Part shown: in pieces, positions 1 through 7,513 of the stretch
How the letters are laid out: every line of letters begins with the position of its first letter
Numbering within the stretch: the first letter of the stretch is position 1
Source: an uncultured Lachnospiraceae bacterium
Lineage (GTDB): Bacteria; Bacillota; Clostridia; Lachnospirales; Lachnospiraceae
Assembly: GCA_947367855.1 (NCBI GenBank)
Contig: CANBFE010000039.1
Span: forward strand, 1-26,048
DNA: 26,048 nt
Direction of reading: 5' to 3'
Made by a program: the position numbers and the translations under genes
The notes under the pieces: model-generated
Told to the model about the DNA's origin: nothing
The model's input: the letters and a program-made list of their open reading frames with translations, nothing else
Database searches by the model: none

Positions 1-137
1 TCTCAAACTGAAGGGATTCCGCCGCATTGCAACCCGGTATGATAAGCTGGCTTTCACATATATGGGATTTGTATGCCTTGCTTCAATCCTGATTTGGATA
101 AAATGACTAAAAACCGGTAATTTTCAAACACGCTCTA
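1..137 (+). mobile_element. right end of an IS5-family (IS427-like) insertion sequence, cut by the window edge
   Basis: The first ~135 bases hold the end of a transposase gene followed by a terminal-repeat-like sequence (TTTTCAAACACGCTC, 121-135). Read from the other strand this begins GAGCGTGTTTGAAAA, the style of terminus known for IS427-group elements. The TA at 136-137 could be one copy of the short target duplication. The other end of the element lies outside the window, so neither the left repeat nor the duplication can be verified. Confidence 0.6.
2..106 (+). CDS. transposase, C-terminal fragment (IS5 family, DDE type)
   Basis: Frame 2 from the window edge is open for 34 codons to a TGA at 104-106. 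The peptide contains FRRIATRYDKLAFTYMGFV and ends SILIWIK. The block R-x-I-A-T-R-Y-D-K followed by a hydrophobic C-terminus is characteristic of the last helix of IS5/IS427 transposases, where the Arg and Lys lie next to the last acidic residue of the DDE active site. The gene start is outside the window. Whether the full transposase is intact cannot be judged here. The terminal-repeat-like sequence that follows 15 bases downstream supports the call. Confidence 0.65.
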   Translation, partial: LKLKGFRRIATRYDKLAFTYMGFVCLASILIWIK

Positions 138-180
138 AGAACAGGAAACTATATCCGGATGGGGAACGGAGGTGGGGCCG

Positions 181-393
181 ATGGATGATAATCTGGAAAA
201 AACAGGGATACAATGGCATCCGGGCTTTTATGGCGCGGCGGAACTTGAGCTGATTTCCAACAGGGACTCGCTCGAATTTCAAAGAGAATACAATCTGAGC
301 AAAAAGCCGCTCCAAATGGACCTGCTGATTATTAAAAAGCTCTCCGATGTGAAGATTTACCCCCACAGGAAAACAGAATTCCACAATAACTGA
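181..393 (+). pseudogene. truncated N-terminal fragment of a conserved Lachnospiraceae protein (possibly Rpn/PD-(D/E)XK type)
   Basis: An ATG at 181 has a good ribosome site (GGAGG, 168-172); a GTG at 172 is also in frame but less well placed. The first ~60 codons (DNLEKTGIQWHPGFYGAAEL, then a stretch ending KKPLQMDLLIIKKLSDVKI) look like the start of a ~250-300-residue protein that I recall as common in Lachnospiraceae. It is often annotated as hypothetical and sometimes linked to Rpn/PD-(D/E)XK nuclease-like proteins. After 'SDVKI' (around 357) the resemblance stops. The frame runs through an unrelated tail (YPHRKTEFHNN) to a stop at 391-393. The break coincides with the left arm of a perfect inverted repeat. 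I read it as a gene remnant left by an insertion or deletion. The family assignment is from memory and uncertain. Confidence 0.55.
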
Positions 394-403
394 TTCCTGT
401 GGG
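362..403. repeat. perfect 10-bp inverted repeat at the broken end of the gene fragment
   Basis: CCCACAGGAA (362-371) and TTCCTGTGGG (394-403) are exact reverse complements separated by 22 bases. There is no adjacent T-run on either strand (the nearest, on the plus strand, is ~14 bases away), so this is not a textbook intrinsic terminator. The left arm begins within a few bases of the point where the upstream gene fragment loses its family resemblance. It could therefore be the end of a small palindromic element or a deletion scar, or it could still act as a weak bidirectional transcript end between this fragment and the helicase gene. Confidence 0.5.
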
Positions 404-447
404 AGTAATGTCATATGTTTTTATCCGTATAATATCCGCATAAAATA

Positions 448-3400
448 TTATAGTTTTCCGCACAGATACGCATAGGCATTCAGCAGCGTATCTTTTTTTC
501 TGCCTGCAATGAAGTAGAAATCAAGCTGTTTTTCGCTGTCTGCATGGAGGTAGGTGCCGTAGGCCGGGATATCGCAGCCAAATACCGGGGAGGCTGCAGC
601 CATCAGAATGCCGTATCCTCTGTCGGAGAGCAGCAGGGGAAATCCCGTGCTGCCGTCTCCCTGGGAGATGTATCGGGCAGCTCCTTTCAGGGGGATGCCT
701 CCGCCCCCTTCCGGGCCAAATGCGTAGAGATGTTCTTCTCTGGCAAAATCCAGAAAAAGCCAGGTCTGAAAACTGCCTTTGGAAGCGGTCTCCAGTTGAC
801 GGCATTCCCGTTTTCTCTCCTGCAGAAGGAGTCTTTTCTGACCGGAATCCTCGTCCAGATACAGATAGCGGATTGCCCCTGTGGATTTGTCCACCTGAAG
901 GGCCAGTTCATCTGTAGTCAGTTCCGTCATACTGCTGGAGTCTTTGTACATCCAGAATTTTTCCGTCCTCTTTACGGCGATACCGGGATACACCTCAGAA
1001 GCAGGCTGGGCGTTTTTCGCGAAGGTAACCCGGATGATGGCGCTTCCCACAGGACTGAGGCGCAGCGTGCCGTAACGGCTCTGCAGGTACAGACCGTCAG
1101 ACTGCTTTGTCACCCATCGTACGGAAAGGTTGATCTTGGAATGTCCCATGGGGCGCAGTTTCTCCGTGGGTGGAATGTCGCCAAAAGCAGGGAATCCTGT
1201 TCTGGTCCCGGAGGTTGTTTTGCCGCTGCTACCCGACGTCTCTGTCCGGGAAGATTTATCCTGCGTTTCCGTCCGTGAGACAGGCCTGGCGCTGTACAGG
1301 TTTGTCAGTGCCGAAGGCTGCTGGCCGACATCTGATTTCCCCTGGGAAACCAGGACAGCACGGGGTCTTGTTCCCGCTGTGGGATTCCGGGTCTTAGCTA
1401 CCGGACTTTGCCTGATTCCGGCGCCGGAATGCTGTTTTTGACCAGGTGGGTCATTTCTGTGCCTGTCCTCATTTGTGCAACGCCTGTTTTGTTGACTCAA
1501 CTGGTCATTTTTCTCCCCGAAATGTCCCTCTGACTGACCGAATCGGTTCCTGGTATTGCGGGAGCTTACTTTCCGTTCTTCATTCTCTTTCCTTCCGTCA
1601 GCTCTTTTTTCCGCTCTTCTCTTCTGTTCCTGTGGAAAAGCCCAGGGAGCTGCCGCCCCATCCCCCTTCGTCTGTTTTTTTCCAGGGTGGGCGGAATCTG
1701 TCTCCTGCTCTCCCCCGTCATTCAAGATCCGGTGTCCTTCCGGAACAGGGTCTGCAATCAGTCCGGTGAGTTCTTCCGTGTGCAGAACGCAGAGCTCGTG
1801 AAGGGCTCTGGTGGCGGCCACATAGAGCAATTTTGCATGGCCGTCGTCCACCGGATAATCGTCCCTTGTGGGATCCAGGATAAGCACGGTGTCAAATTCC
1901 AGACCCTTGGTGTACTCTACGGGAAGCACCATGATACCGTTTCCGAAGACAGCTTTCTCCAGGTCGTTTTCCATCACATCTATATACTGCCCCAGGCCTT
2001 CCGCGGCCCTGTCCGCGCTGTAGCTGCTGCGGCAGACCACAGCAATGGTATCAAACCCTTTCTCCTGCCATTCGCGGCAGACCCGGGCGGCTTTCCGGAA
2101 GAGCTCCTCTTCAGCGCACTGCTCCACTCTCACCGGGTCTCCGTGACGGATAATGGGTTCCACCGGATAACTGGAAAATCGTCCATGATGAAGAATGTGC
2201 GTGGCAAAGTCCGAAATCTCCACTGTATTACGATAGCTTTTCTTTAAAATCCCAAAGCTGTCCATCTGGTCCGTAAGCAGAAGTCCACGCAGTTCTTCCC
2301 AGTCGTTCAGCCCGAAGCCGAAGTGAATGTTCTGGGATACATCACCCATAATCGTATAGGTGCAGGCTTCAATGCAGAAATGCAGAACGGAATAGGCCAT
2401 CATCCCAAAATCCTGAGCCTCGTCAATAACGATGTGGTGGGCTTCGCTGATCACTTCCGTTTCCTTTATCCTTTTGTACAGATAAGCCAGGGCCGCCAGG
2501 TCATAGACGTCAAACTCCCTGCCGGGAATATCCACCGCTTTTCCCCGGTCAGCCTGCCTTACCAGGAAATTCCGGTAGAGTTCATAGATGGAACCCTTCC
2601 AGATCCTGCTTCCGTATCTGCCCCTGTAAGCTTTCAGAATGGCTTTCTTCTCCGCGTCGGTATATTTGACCCCTTTGCCCAGAAATTCCTCTTTGATTTT
2701 GATGATCAGCCGTTCATTGAGCATGTTGATCTTGCTCTGCATGGAAACCTTGGGATTCTGGCGGATATAGCGCTCCACAGCCTCACCGTCCACCAGACGG
2801 ATCAGATCGTAGGGATTGACCGGTTTTCCGATTGTGGTATCGTAGACTCCGTTTTTGCCGTCCTGCAACCCCTCCACAAACTGCCTGGGGTTCAGGTAGA
2901 TGGACTCCCGCAGAATACTGTTCCACTCCAATTGGTCGCAGTAGTCTTTCAGATCCGCAAACCATCTGGAAGTCCCCTTGATACTGCCCCGGTTTCCGCT
3001 GTGGGCGCTGCTTTTCACGGCGTATTTTTTCTCGTCCCAGTCTTCATACAGCAGCCGGACGAAGAGCTGTTCCATGGTCATCTGCCGTATGCCGTACACA
3101 TCCAGATCAGGAAGTACCCCGGTAATGTAATTCAGCAGAATGCGGTTGCTGCCAACAATGTAAAAATCGTCAGGCTTGAATCTTTCCTGGTAATTGTAGA
3201 GAATAAAGGAGATGCGGTGCATGGCAACCGTAGTTTTGCCGGAACCTGCCACACCCTGAACAATGATATTGTGGTAGGGGGATTTACGGATAATGTCGTT
3301 CTGTTCCTTCTGGATGGTGGCGATAATCTCCCCCAGAACCGCCTGTTTGTTTTTTGCCAGATATTTTGTCAGCAGTTCGTCATTTGCCACCACTTCACTG

Positions 3401-3978
3401 TCATAATAATCCAGGAGCTTTCCGTTCTCAATTTCATAGGTCCGCTTCAGCTTCAGGTCTATGGGAATCTCTCTGTCCCCGGGGGCGGTGTAGCTGCACT
3501 TTCCCAGACCATTTTCATAATAAGCATTTGCCACCGGCGCGCGCCAGTCGATAACGGCCTGATGGGTGGCGTCTCTGGAAATGCCGCCCTTGCCGATGTA
3601 GATGCTCTCCTCCTTTTCCAGGAGCTCATCGTAAAAGTCGATCCTGCCGAAATAAGGTTTATTCTGCGCCTTTTCGTTTCGCTCCAGAGCCCGCTTCATC
3701 TGGTCGTGAAGGGTCATGCTGTTCTCCAGGAGGTTGATCAGCTCGGGATTGTCGTCATGGAAATGATCCAGCATGTCGTCGATTTCTTCCCGCATCCGCT
3801 CCACCTGCTGACCGTAATTTTCCAGGTTTGCGTGAACCACTGCCAGAGTCTGCTCCAGAAAAGCCTCTTCTGCCTGGCGGGATGTGCCCGGCAGTCCTGA
3901 TTGTTCTTCCCGGGGAGTCTCTGTTTTGGAACTTCCCTCCTCTGGAAGTTCTATTCCGGTATTCTGCTCCATGTTCAT
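448..3978 (-). CDS. HelD-like UvrD/Rep superfamily 1 helicase fused to a GH31-type N-terminal (galactose-mutarotase-like) domain
   Basis: The protein has 1176 residues. Residues ~35-120 form the helical HelD-type N-terminus. The motor follows: Walker A GVAGSGKTT (242-250), Walker B/motif II DEAQDF (519-524), motif IV SYRN (581-584), motif V EYTKGLEFD (688-696) and motif VI VAATRALHEL (720-729). HelD proteins bind RNA polymerase and recycle stalled complexes using ATP, in the cytoplasm; that role is inferred from the family. HelD proteins usually end near 700-780 residues. Here a basic, polar, probably disordered linker (~753-930) leads to a domain (931-1176) resembling the N-terminal beta-sandwich of glycoside hydrolase family 31: GTLRLSPVGSAIIRVTF, QTWLFLDF, then QLDFYFIAGRKKDTLLNAY. 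The protein stops (CGKL) where a GH31 barrel would start, and no GH31 catalytic residues are present. Start supported by AAGGAGAGG upstream of the ATG. The helicase call is firm; the role of the extra domain is unknown. Confidence 0.88.
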   Translation of the reverse strand: MNMEQNTGIELPEEGSSKTETPREEQSGLPGTSRQAEEAFLEQTLAVVHANLENYGQQVERMREEIDDMLDHFHDDNPELINLLENSMTLHDQMKRALERNEKAQNKPYFGRIDFYDELLEKEESIYIGKGGISRDATHQAVIDWRAPVANAYYENGLGKCSYTAPGDREIPIDLKLKRTYEIENGKLLDYYDSEVVANDELLTKYLAKNKQAVLGEIIATIQKEQNDIIRKSPYHNIIVQGVAGSGKTTVAMHRISFILYNYQERFKPDDFYIVGSNRILLNYITGVLPDLDVYGIRQMTMEQLFVRLLYEDWDEKKYAVKSSAHSGNRGSIKGTSRWFADLKDYCDQLEWNSILRESIYLNPRQFVEGLQDGKNGVYDTTIGKPVNPYDLIRLVDGEAVERYIRQNPKVSMQSKINMLNERLIIKIKEEFLGKGVKYTDAEKKAILKAYRGRYGSRIWKGSIYELYRNFLVRQADRGKAVDIPGREFDVYDLAALAYLYKRIKETEVISEAHHIVIDEAQDFGMMAYSVLHFCIEACTYTIMGDVSQNIHFGFGLNDWEELRGLLLTDQMDSFGILKKSYRNTVEISDFATHILHHGRFSSYPVEPIIRHGDPVRVEQCAEEELFRKAARVCREWQEKGFDTIAVVCRSSYSADRAAEGLGQYIDVMENDLEKAVFGNGIMVLPVEYTKGLEFDTVLILDPTRDDYPVDDGHAKLLYVAATRALHELCVLHTEELTGLIADPVPEGHRILNDGGEQETDSAHPGKKQTKGDGAAAPWAFPQEQKRRAEKRADGRKENEERKVSSRNTRNRFGQSEGHFGEKNDQLSQQNRRCTNEDRHRNDPPGQKQHSGAGIRQSPVAKTRNPTAGTRPRAVLVSQGKSDVGQQPSALTNLYSARPVSRTETQDKSSRTETSGSSGKTTSGTRTGFPAFGDIPPTEKLRPMGHSKINLSVRWVTKQSDGLYLQSRYGTLRLSPVGSAIIRVTFAKNAQPASEVYPGIAVKRTEKFWMYKDSSSMTELTTDELALQVDKSTGAIRYLYLDEDSGQKRLLLQERKRECRQLETASKGSFQTWLFLDFAREEHLYAFGPEGGGGIPLKGAARYISQGDGSTGFPLLLSDRGYGILMAAASPVFGCDIPAYGTYLHADSEKQLDFYFIAGRKKDTLLNAYAYLCGKL

Positions 3979-4025
3979 CTGCCTCTCCTTTCTTTTGGTA
4001 TGATAGGGAATTAATTGCTATTAAA

Positions 4026-4031
4026 AGTATA
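4026..4031 (-). promoter_or_regulatory. possible -10 box for the helicase gene
   Basis: On the minus strand TATACT lies ~48 bases before the helicase ATG, in an A/T-rich stretch. No convincing -35 box is found at 16-18 bases (the best is CTAGTA), so this is tentative. A promoter is expected here because the pyrC terminator lies just upstream. Confidence 0.3.
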
Positions 4032-4101
4032 CAGGGAAATAAAAAAATTACTAGACTTTTCTTTATCTATATGCTATAGTGTTATATAGAACCGTGCCTG
4101 G

Positions 4102-4131
4102 AAAAAGCTACCGTTTACCGGTAGCTTTTTT
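4102..4131 (-). terminator. intrinsic terminator of pyrC
   Basis: AAAAAGCTACCG and CGGTAGCTTTTT form a long stem around a short TAAAC-type loop, with an A-run on one side and a T-run on the other. On the minus strand it begins 3 bases after the pyrC stop and ends in U residues. The symmetry means it could also stop plus-strand transcripts. Confidence 0.85.
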
Positions 4132-4134
4132 ACG

Positions 4135-5475
4135 TTATTGCGGAGCAATATCCATTGCCCCGGCATCATTATACAGTTGTGCGCATGGCGGGAATTCCTC
4201 TTTTTCGTTCCGGGCATATACAATTCTGCCGGAAGCGATGGTTGCCGCCACCCTCCCCCTGAGTTTCCATCCGGTGAAAGGGGTGTTGGATGCCCTGGAA
4301 GCATAATCTCCGGCAACGGTTTCCCCCATGGTATCTATCAGAACCAGGTCCGCAGGGCCGCCTTCCGCCAGATATCCTGCGTCCAGACGGTAAAGGTTTG
4401 CAGGATTTGTGCTCATCAGGCGCAGCAGCTGCCTCATGGTGAGATGTCCTGGCTGAACCAGGTTGGTGATACCCAGGGGCAGGGCTGTCTCCAGTCCGAT
4501 GATTCCGCTTGGCGCCTGGGTCAGAGGTCTTGCCTTTTCCTCCTCCGTGTGGGGCGCATGGTCCGTGGCAATGATATCAATGGTGCCGTCCGCCAGGCCC
4601 TCTATAATGGCAAGACGGTCCGCCTCCTCCCGCAGGGGCGGGTTCATCTTGGCCATAGCCCCGTATCGGATAACGGCTTCTTCCGTGAGGGTGAAGTGAT
4701 GGGGAGTGGCCTCGGCGTGTATTTTAGGATTCTGTTTTCTGGCCCGGCGCACCAGTTCTACGGATTCCCGCGCGCTGATGTGCTGTATATTGATGCATGC
4801 CCCAGTTTCCAGGGCAAGTTCCAGATCCCGCTCTACCAGACTGATCTCCGCTTCCCGTGGAGAACCGCCGATGCCGAAATGGGCGCTGGCTTTTCCCCGG
4901 TTGATGCCGTTTTCGCTGATCAGCCCCGGATCTTCCTCGTGGAAGCTCACAGGCAGGTTCAGCTTTGCCGTCCGCTCCATGGCAGCCCGGACCACCTCTT
5001 TCTCCATCAGCGGAATTCCATCATCCGTAAATCCCGCCGCTCCCCGGGCAGCCAGTTCCTCCATGGGAGTCAGCTCCCGTCCCTGCATGCCCATGGTCAC
5101 ATTGGCGCAGGACAGTACATGAATGCCTGTCTGTTTTCCCTTCTCCAGTACAGCATTCAGGGTGTCAGCATTGTCTATGCAGGGTCTGGTGTTCCCCATC
5201 ATGACTACAGTGGTATACCCGCCCTTTGCCGCAGCCCTGGCCCCTGTGAAGATGTCTTCCTTGTCAGGAAAACCGGGGTCCCGGAAGTGGACATGAACAT
5301 CCACCAGCCCGGGAGCTGCCAGAAGCCCCTCAGCCTCTATGATTTCACAGCTTTCCTCCGGAACCGAAAGCTCTTTCCCGATTTTACTGATCCGGTCTCC
5401 TTCGATCAGCAGGTCATATTTCCCCTCCATGCCGGATTCAGGGTCTATCATATATCCGTTTCGTATCAGCAGCAT
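4135..5475 (-). CDS. pyrC: dihydroorotase (class I type)
   Basis: The 446-residue amidohydrolase catalyses the reversible cyclisation of N-carbamoyl-L-aspartate to dihydroorotate, the third step of pyrimidine synthesis, in the cytoplasm. Family metal ligands are all visible: HVHFRDPG (H61, H63), GFTDDG (D151), SFHEED (H178-179 region), QHIS (H232) and ATDHAPHT (D305). A short, poorly conserved tail (~EEFPPCAQLY to the end) extends past the beta-sandwich. It lies 84 bases downstream of hisIE with a strong hairpin between, and is followed directly by its own terminator. It may be the last gene of the histidine transcript or have its own promoter; none stands out. The ATG has AGAAAGGAAA upstream at a rather long spacing. 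No other pyr gene is in the window. Confidence 0.93.
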   Translation of the reverse strand: MLLIRNGYMIDPESGMEGKYDLLIEGDRISKIGKELSVPEESCEIIEAEGLLAAPGLVDVHVHFRDPGFPDKEDIFTGARAAAKGGYTTVVMMGNTRPCIDNADTLNAVLEKGKQTGIHVLSCANVTMGMQGRELTPMEELAARGAAGFTDDGIPLMEKEVVRAAMERTAKLNLPVSFHEEDPGLISENGINRGKASAHFGIGGSPREAEISLVERDLELALETGACINIQHISARESVELVRRARKQNPKIHAEATPHHFTLTEEAVIRYGAMAKMNPPLREEADRLAIIEGLADGTIDIIATDHAPHTEEEKARPLTQAPSGIIGLETALPLGITNLVQPGHLTMRQLLRLMSTNPANLYRLDAGYLAEGGPADLVLIDTMGETVAGDYASRASNTPFTGWKLRGRVAATIASGRIVYARNEKEEFPPCAQLYNDAGAMDIAPQ

Positions 5476-5515
5476 TGGTTTTCCGTTTCCTTTCTGAGAT
5501 TTTCCGACGACAGCA

Positions 5516-5565
5516 GTTTCATCGTAACAGTTCAGCGCCCTGTCTGAACTTGTTACGTTTCATCG
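5516..5565 (-). repeat. strong hairpin in the hisIE-pyrC gap, flanked by a 9-base direct repeat
   Basis: CGTAACAGTTCAG (5523-5535) and CTGAACTTGTTACG (5544-5557) pair over 13 bp with one bulged base around an 8-base loop. GTTTCATCG occurs on both sides (5516-5524 and 5557-5565); the right copy covers the hisIE stop codon. On the minus strand the stem starts right after the hisIE stop, but no U-run follows, so it is not a standard terminator. A transcript-stabilising stem, a processing site or a weak attenuator before pyrC are possible. Confidence 0.55.
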
Positions 5566-6858
5566 GTTTGCCAGTTCCTCCATGATTTCCTCCCAGCCGA
5601 TATCCTTCTGTACCATGAGCACCATCATATGGTACAGGAAATCACTCATCTCATATTTTACTTCATTGGCATTGGGATTTTTGGCGGCAATCACGATTTC
5701 CGTGGCCTCTTCTCCCAGTTTCTTCAGAATCTTGTCTATTCCCTTATCAAAAAGATAATTTGTATAGGAGCCTTCCTTCGGATGTTCCTTCCTGTCTTTT
5801 ATCACCTGGAGAACCTGGTCCAGAACCTGAAGCGGGCTTACGGTATCTTCATAATATTTCTTTGAAATTTCGTTAAAAAAGCAGCTTCTTGCTCCGGTGT
5901 GGCATGCGGCGCCCACCTGAGATACCTTCGCCAGGATGGTGTCCATGTCGCAGTCCGCAGTCAGGCTTTTCACATACTGGAAATGTCCGCTGGTCTCCCC
6001 CTTCAGCCACAGCTGCCCGCGGCTTCTGCTGAAGTAGGTCATTCTGCCGCCGCGGATGGTCTGTTCATAGGCTTCCTGGTTCATGTAGGCCATCATCAGA
6101 ACCTCCAGAGTCCGATAATCCTGGACCACCACCGGCACCAGGCCTTCCGCGTTTTTCTTAAAATCCGCCCACTGACAGGCGGCCTCAAAGGTCTCCACCG
6201 GAATTCCGTTTTCCCTGCAAAGTTTTTTCAATGTCAGAACCTCCCGGTAATTGTCATTGATGGTATTTCCCGTTACACCGCAGACATTGGCGTAGGAAAA
6301 GATTTCCATCAGTTTGTTCAGAGCCACCTGATTCACCTGTACATAGAAGGGAAGCGCCGTGACGCTCTCCGTCTCCCTGATCTGGTGGGGATTCATCAGA
6401 AGAAGGGCGGAGACATACTGTTCAAGCAGCTCCCGGTTAGCCGCGATTTCCTCCGCACTCTCGTAGGAAGCAAGAATCTTATTCTTCCCGAATTTCAGGG
6501 AAACCTCCTCCGTCAGGGCAATGTTGTCAGCCCTGGTGTAATCCAGCGCCACCCGCCTGCATCCCGCATAGAGCAGCTTTTTTACGTCTTCCATCCTTCT
6601 GATATTACCTGCCCCGATGACTTCCATCTCTGCGCAGGCGCAGATTTCCTTTATCATGTCAAGGGCTTCTTCATGCTCCTGGTCTTCCTGGGACATGTCA
6701 AACACGATCAGAGCGTCCGCATTGTTGTCATTGTAAAGGTTTACCAGGCGCAGCGGGTCCGTTTCCACCACGGAACAGTCCGTGAGGCGCCTGACCGCAT
6801 GTCCGTGGTACAGGTAAATACAGGGCACAAATTTTTTAAAATTGTCACTTCCATTCAT
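5560..6858 (-). CDS. hisIE: HisIE: phosphoribosyl-AMP cyclohydrolase / phosphoribosyl-ATP diphosphatase with a HisA/HisF-like N-terminal domain
   Basis: The 432-residue cytoplasmic enzyme carries steps 2 and 3 of histidine synthesis. Three parts are visible. Residues 1-~220 resemble a HisA/HisF barrel (VPCIYLYHG at the start, VIGAGNIRRMEDVKKLLYAG in the phosphate-site region, GVTGNTINDN near the end). However, the catalytic Asp of the 'CLDV' position is Tyr15 and the later catalytic Asp region reads LLMNPHQ, so it is probably not an active isomerase or cyclase. Residues ~229-332 are HisI, with the metal motif ADCDMD (D302, D304, D306) and CHTGARSC (C319, C326). Residues ~340-432 are HisE (EGSYTNYLF, then LGEEATEIVIAAK). 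This three-part form is familiar from Lachnospiraceae. It is the fifth gene of the his block, 67 bases after hisB, with GAGG before the ATG. Confidence 0.92.
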   Translation of the reverse strand: MNGSDNFKKFVPCIYLYHGHAVRRLTDCSVVETDPLRLVNLYNDNNADALIVFDMSQEDQEHEEALDMIKEICACAEMEVIGAGNIRRMEDVKKLLYAGCRRVALDYTRADNIALTEEVSLKFGKNKILASYESAEEIAANRELLEQYVSALLLMNPHQIRETESVTALPFYVQVNQVALNKLMEIFSYANVCGVTGNTINDNYREVLTLKKLCRENGIPVETFEAACQWADFKKNAEGLVPVVVQDYRTLEVLMMAYMNQEAYEQTIRGGRMTYFSRSRGQLWLKGETSGHFQYVKSLTADCDMDTILAKVSQVGAACHTGARSCFFNEISKKYYEDTVSPLQVLDQVLQVIKDRKEHPKEGSYTNYLFDKGIDKILKKLGEEATEIVIAAKNPNANEVKYEMSDFLYHMMVLMVQKDIGWEEIMEELANR

Positions 6859-6925
6859 ATGGATACCTCATTTGTCTTTCCAGGTCCCCTTTTTCGTCCC
6901 ATGCTTTTCCGGCAGACGGGGTGAT

Positions 6926-7513
6926 TTACAGACTGCCCTTGGTGCTCAGCACATCCCTGATCCGGGGGTCCATTCCTGTGGCCTGATCCAGGGCCTTGGC
7001 AAATGCCTTGAATATGGCCTCGATCATGTGGTGGGTATTCTGCCCATCCAGTATCTTTATATGCAGGTTTATGCCTCCGCTGCAGGAAACCGCATGGAAA
7101 AATTCCCGCACCAGTTCCGTGTCCAGGCCGCCTGTCCGGGCCTGGGAAAAACAGGCGTCAAACTGCAGCCAGGGTCTGCCGCTGAGATCCACTGCGCACA
7201 TGGCCAGCGCGTCGTCCATTGGCAGGATAAAATAGCCGTATCTGCAGATTCCCTTTTTGTCTCCAAGCGCCCTGGCGAGAGCCTGTCCCAGTACTATCCC
7301 TGTGTCTTCCACAGTGTGGTGCCCGTCCACATGCAGATCCCCTTTCACATGGCAGTTCAGGTCGAAAAAGCCATGCCTGGAAAATCCCTCCAGCATATGG
7401 TCAAAAAAGCCGATGCCCGTGGATATCTTGGACTCTCCGCTCCCGTCCAGATTCAGCGTAAGCGAGATATCCGTTTCCCTTGTGGTTCTTTTTATCGTAG
7501 CTGTTCTGGCCAT
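6926..7513 (-). CDS. hisB: imidazoleglycerol-phosphate dehydratase
   Basis: The 195-residue, single-function HisB dehydrates imidazole-glycerol phosphate to imidazole-acetol phosphate (step 6 of the pathway). The two manganese-binding repeats are present: GIGFFDHM (33-40) with DGHHTVED (63-70), and NTHHMIE (159-165) plus the His-rich stretch before it. The length is normal for the stand-alone enzyme; no histidinol-phosphatase domain is attached. The ATG overlaps the hisD stop codon by one base (TAATG), and GGGGAGG just inside hisD is its ribosome site, indicating translational coupling. Confidence 0.96.
   Translation of the reverse strand: MARTATIKRTTRETDISLTLNLDGSGESKISTGIGFFDHMLEGFSRHGFFDLNCHVKGDLHVDGHHTVEDTGIVLGQALARALGDKKGICRYGYFILPMDDALAMCAVDLSGRPWLQFDACFSQARTGGLDTELVREFFHAVSCSGGINLHIKILDGQNTHHMIEAIFKAFAKALDQATGMDPRIRDVLSTKGSL

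Noticed and set aside
394..447. intrinsic terminator for the helicase gene at the left inverted repeat
   Set aside because: The stem is perfect but there is no U-run next to it on the minus strand.
2323..3900. 525-codon open frame on the plus strand
   Set aside because: It is fully antisense to the helicase motor, has no convincing family motif or ribosome site, and is explained by the codon bias of the minus-strand gene.
4052..4131. TAGACT-N17-TATAGT on the plus strand followed by the bidirectional hairpin, as if encoding a ~45-base small RNA
   Set aside because: The region is A/T-rich, the -35 is poor, and the hairpin is already explained as the pyrC terminator. Worth a glance in RNA-seq, but not supportable.
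4138..5547. 469-codon open frame on the plus strand
   Set aside because: It is a mirror of pyrC, with low-complexity composition and no recognisable domain.
5899..6924. 341-codon open frame on the plus strand
   Set aside because: It is antisense to hisIE, which is unmistakable on the minus strand.
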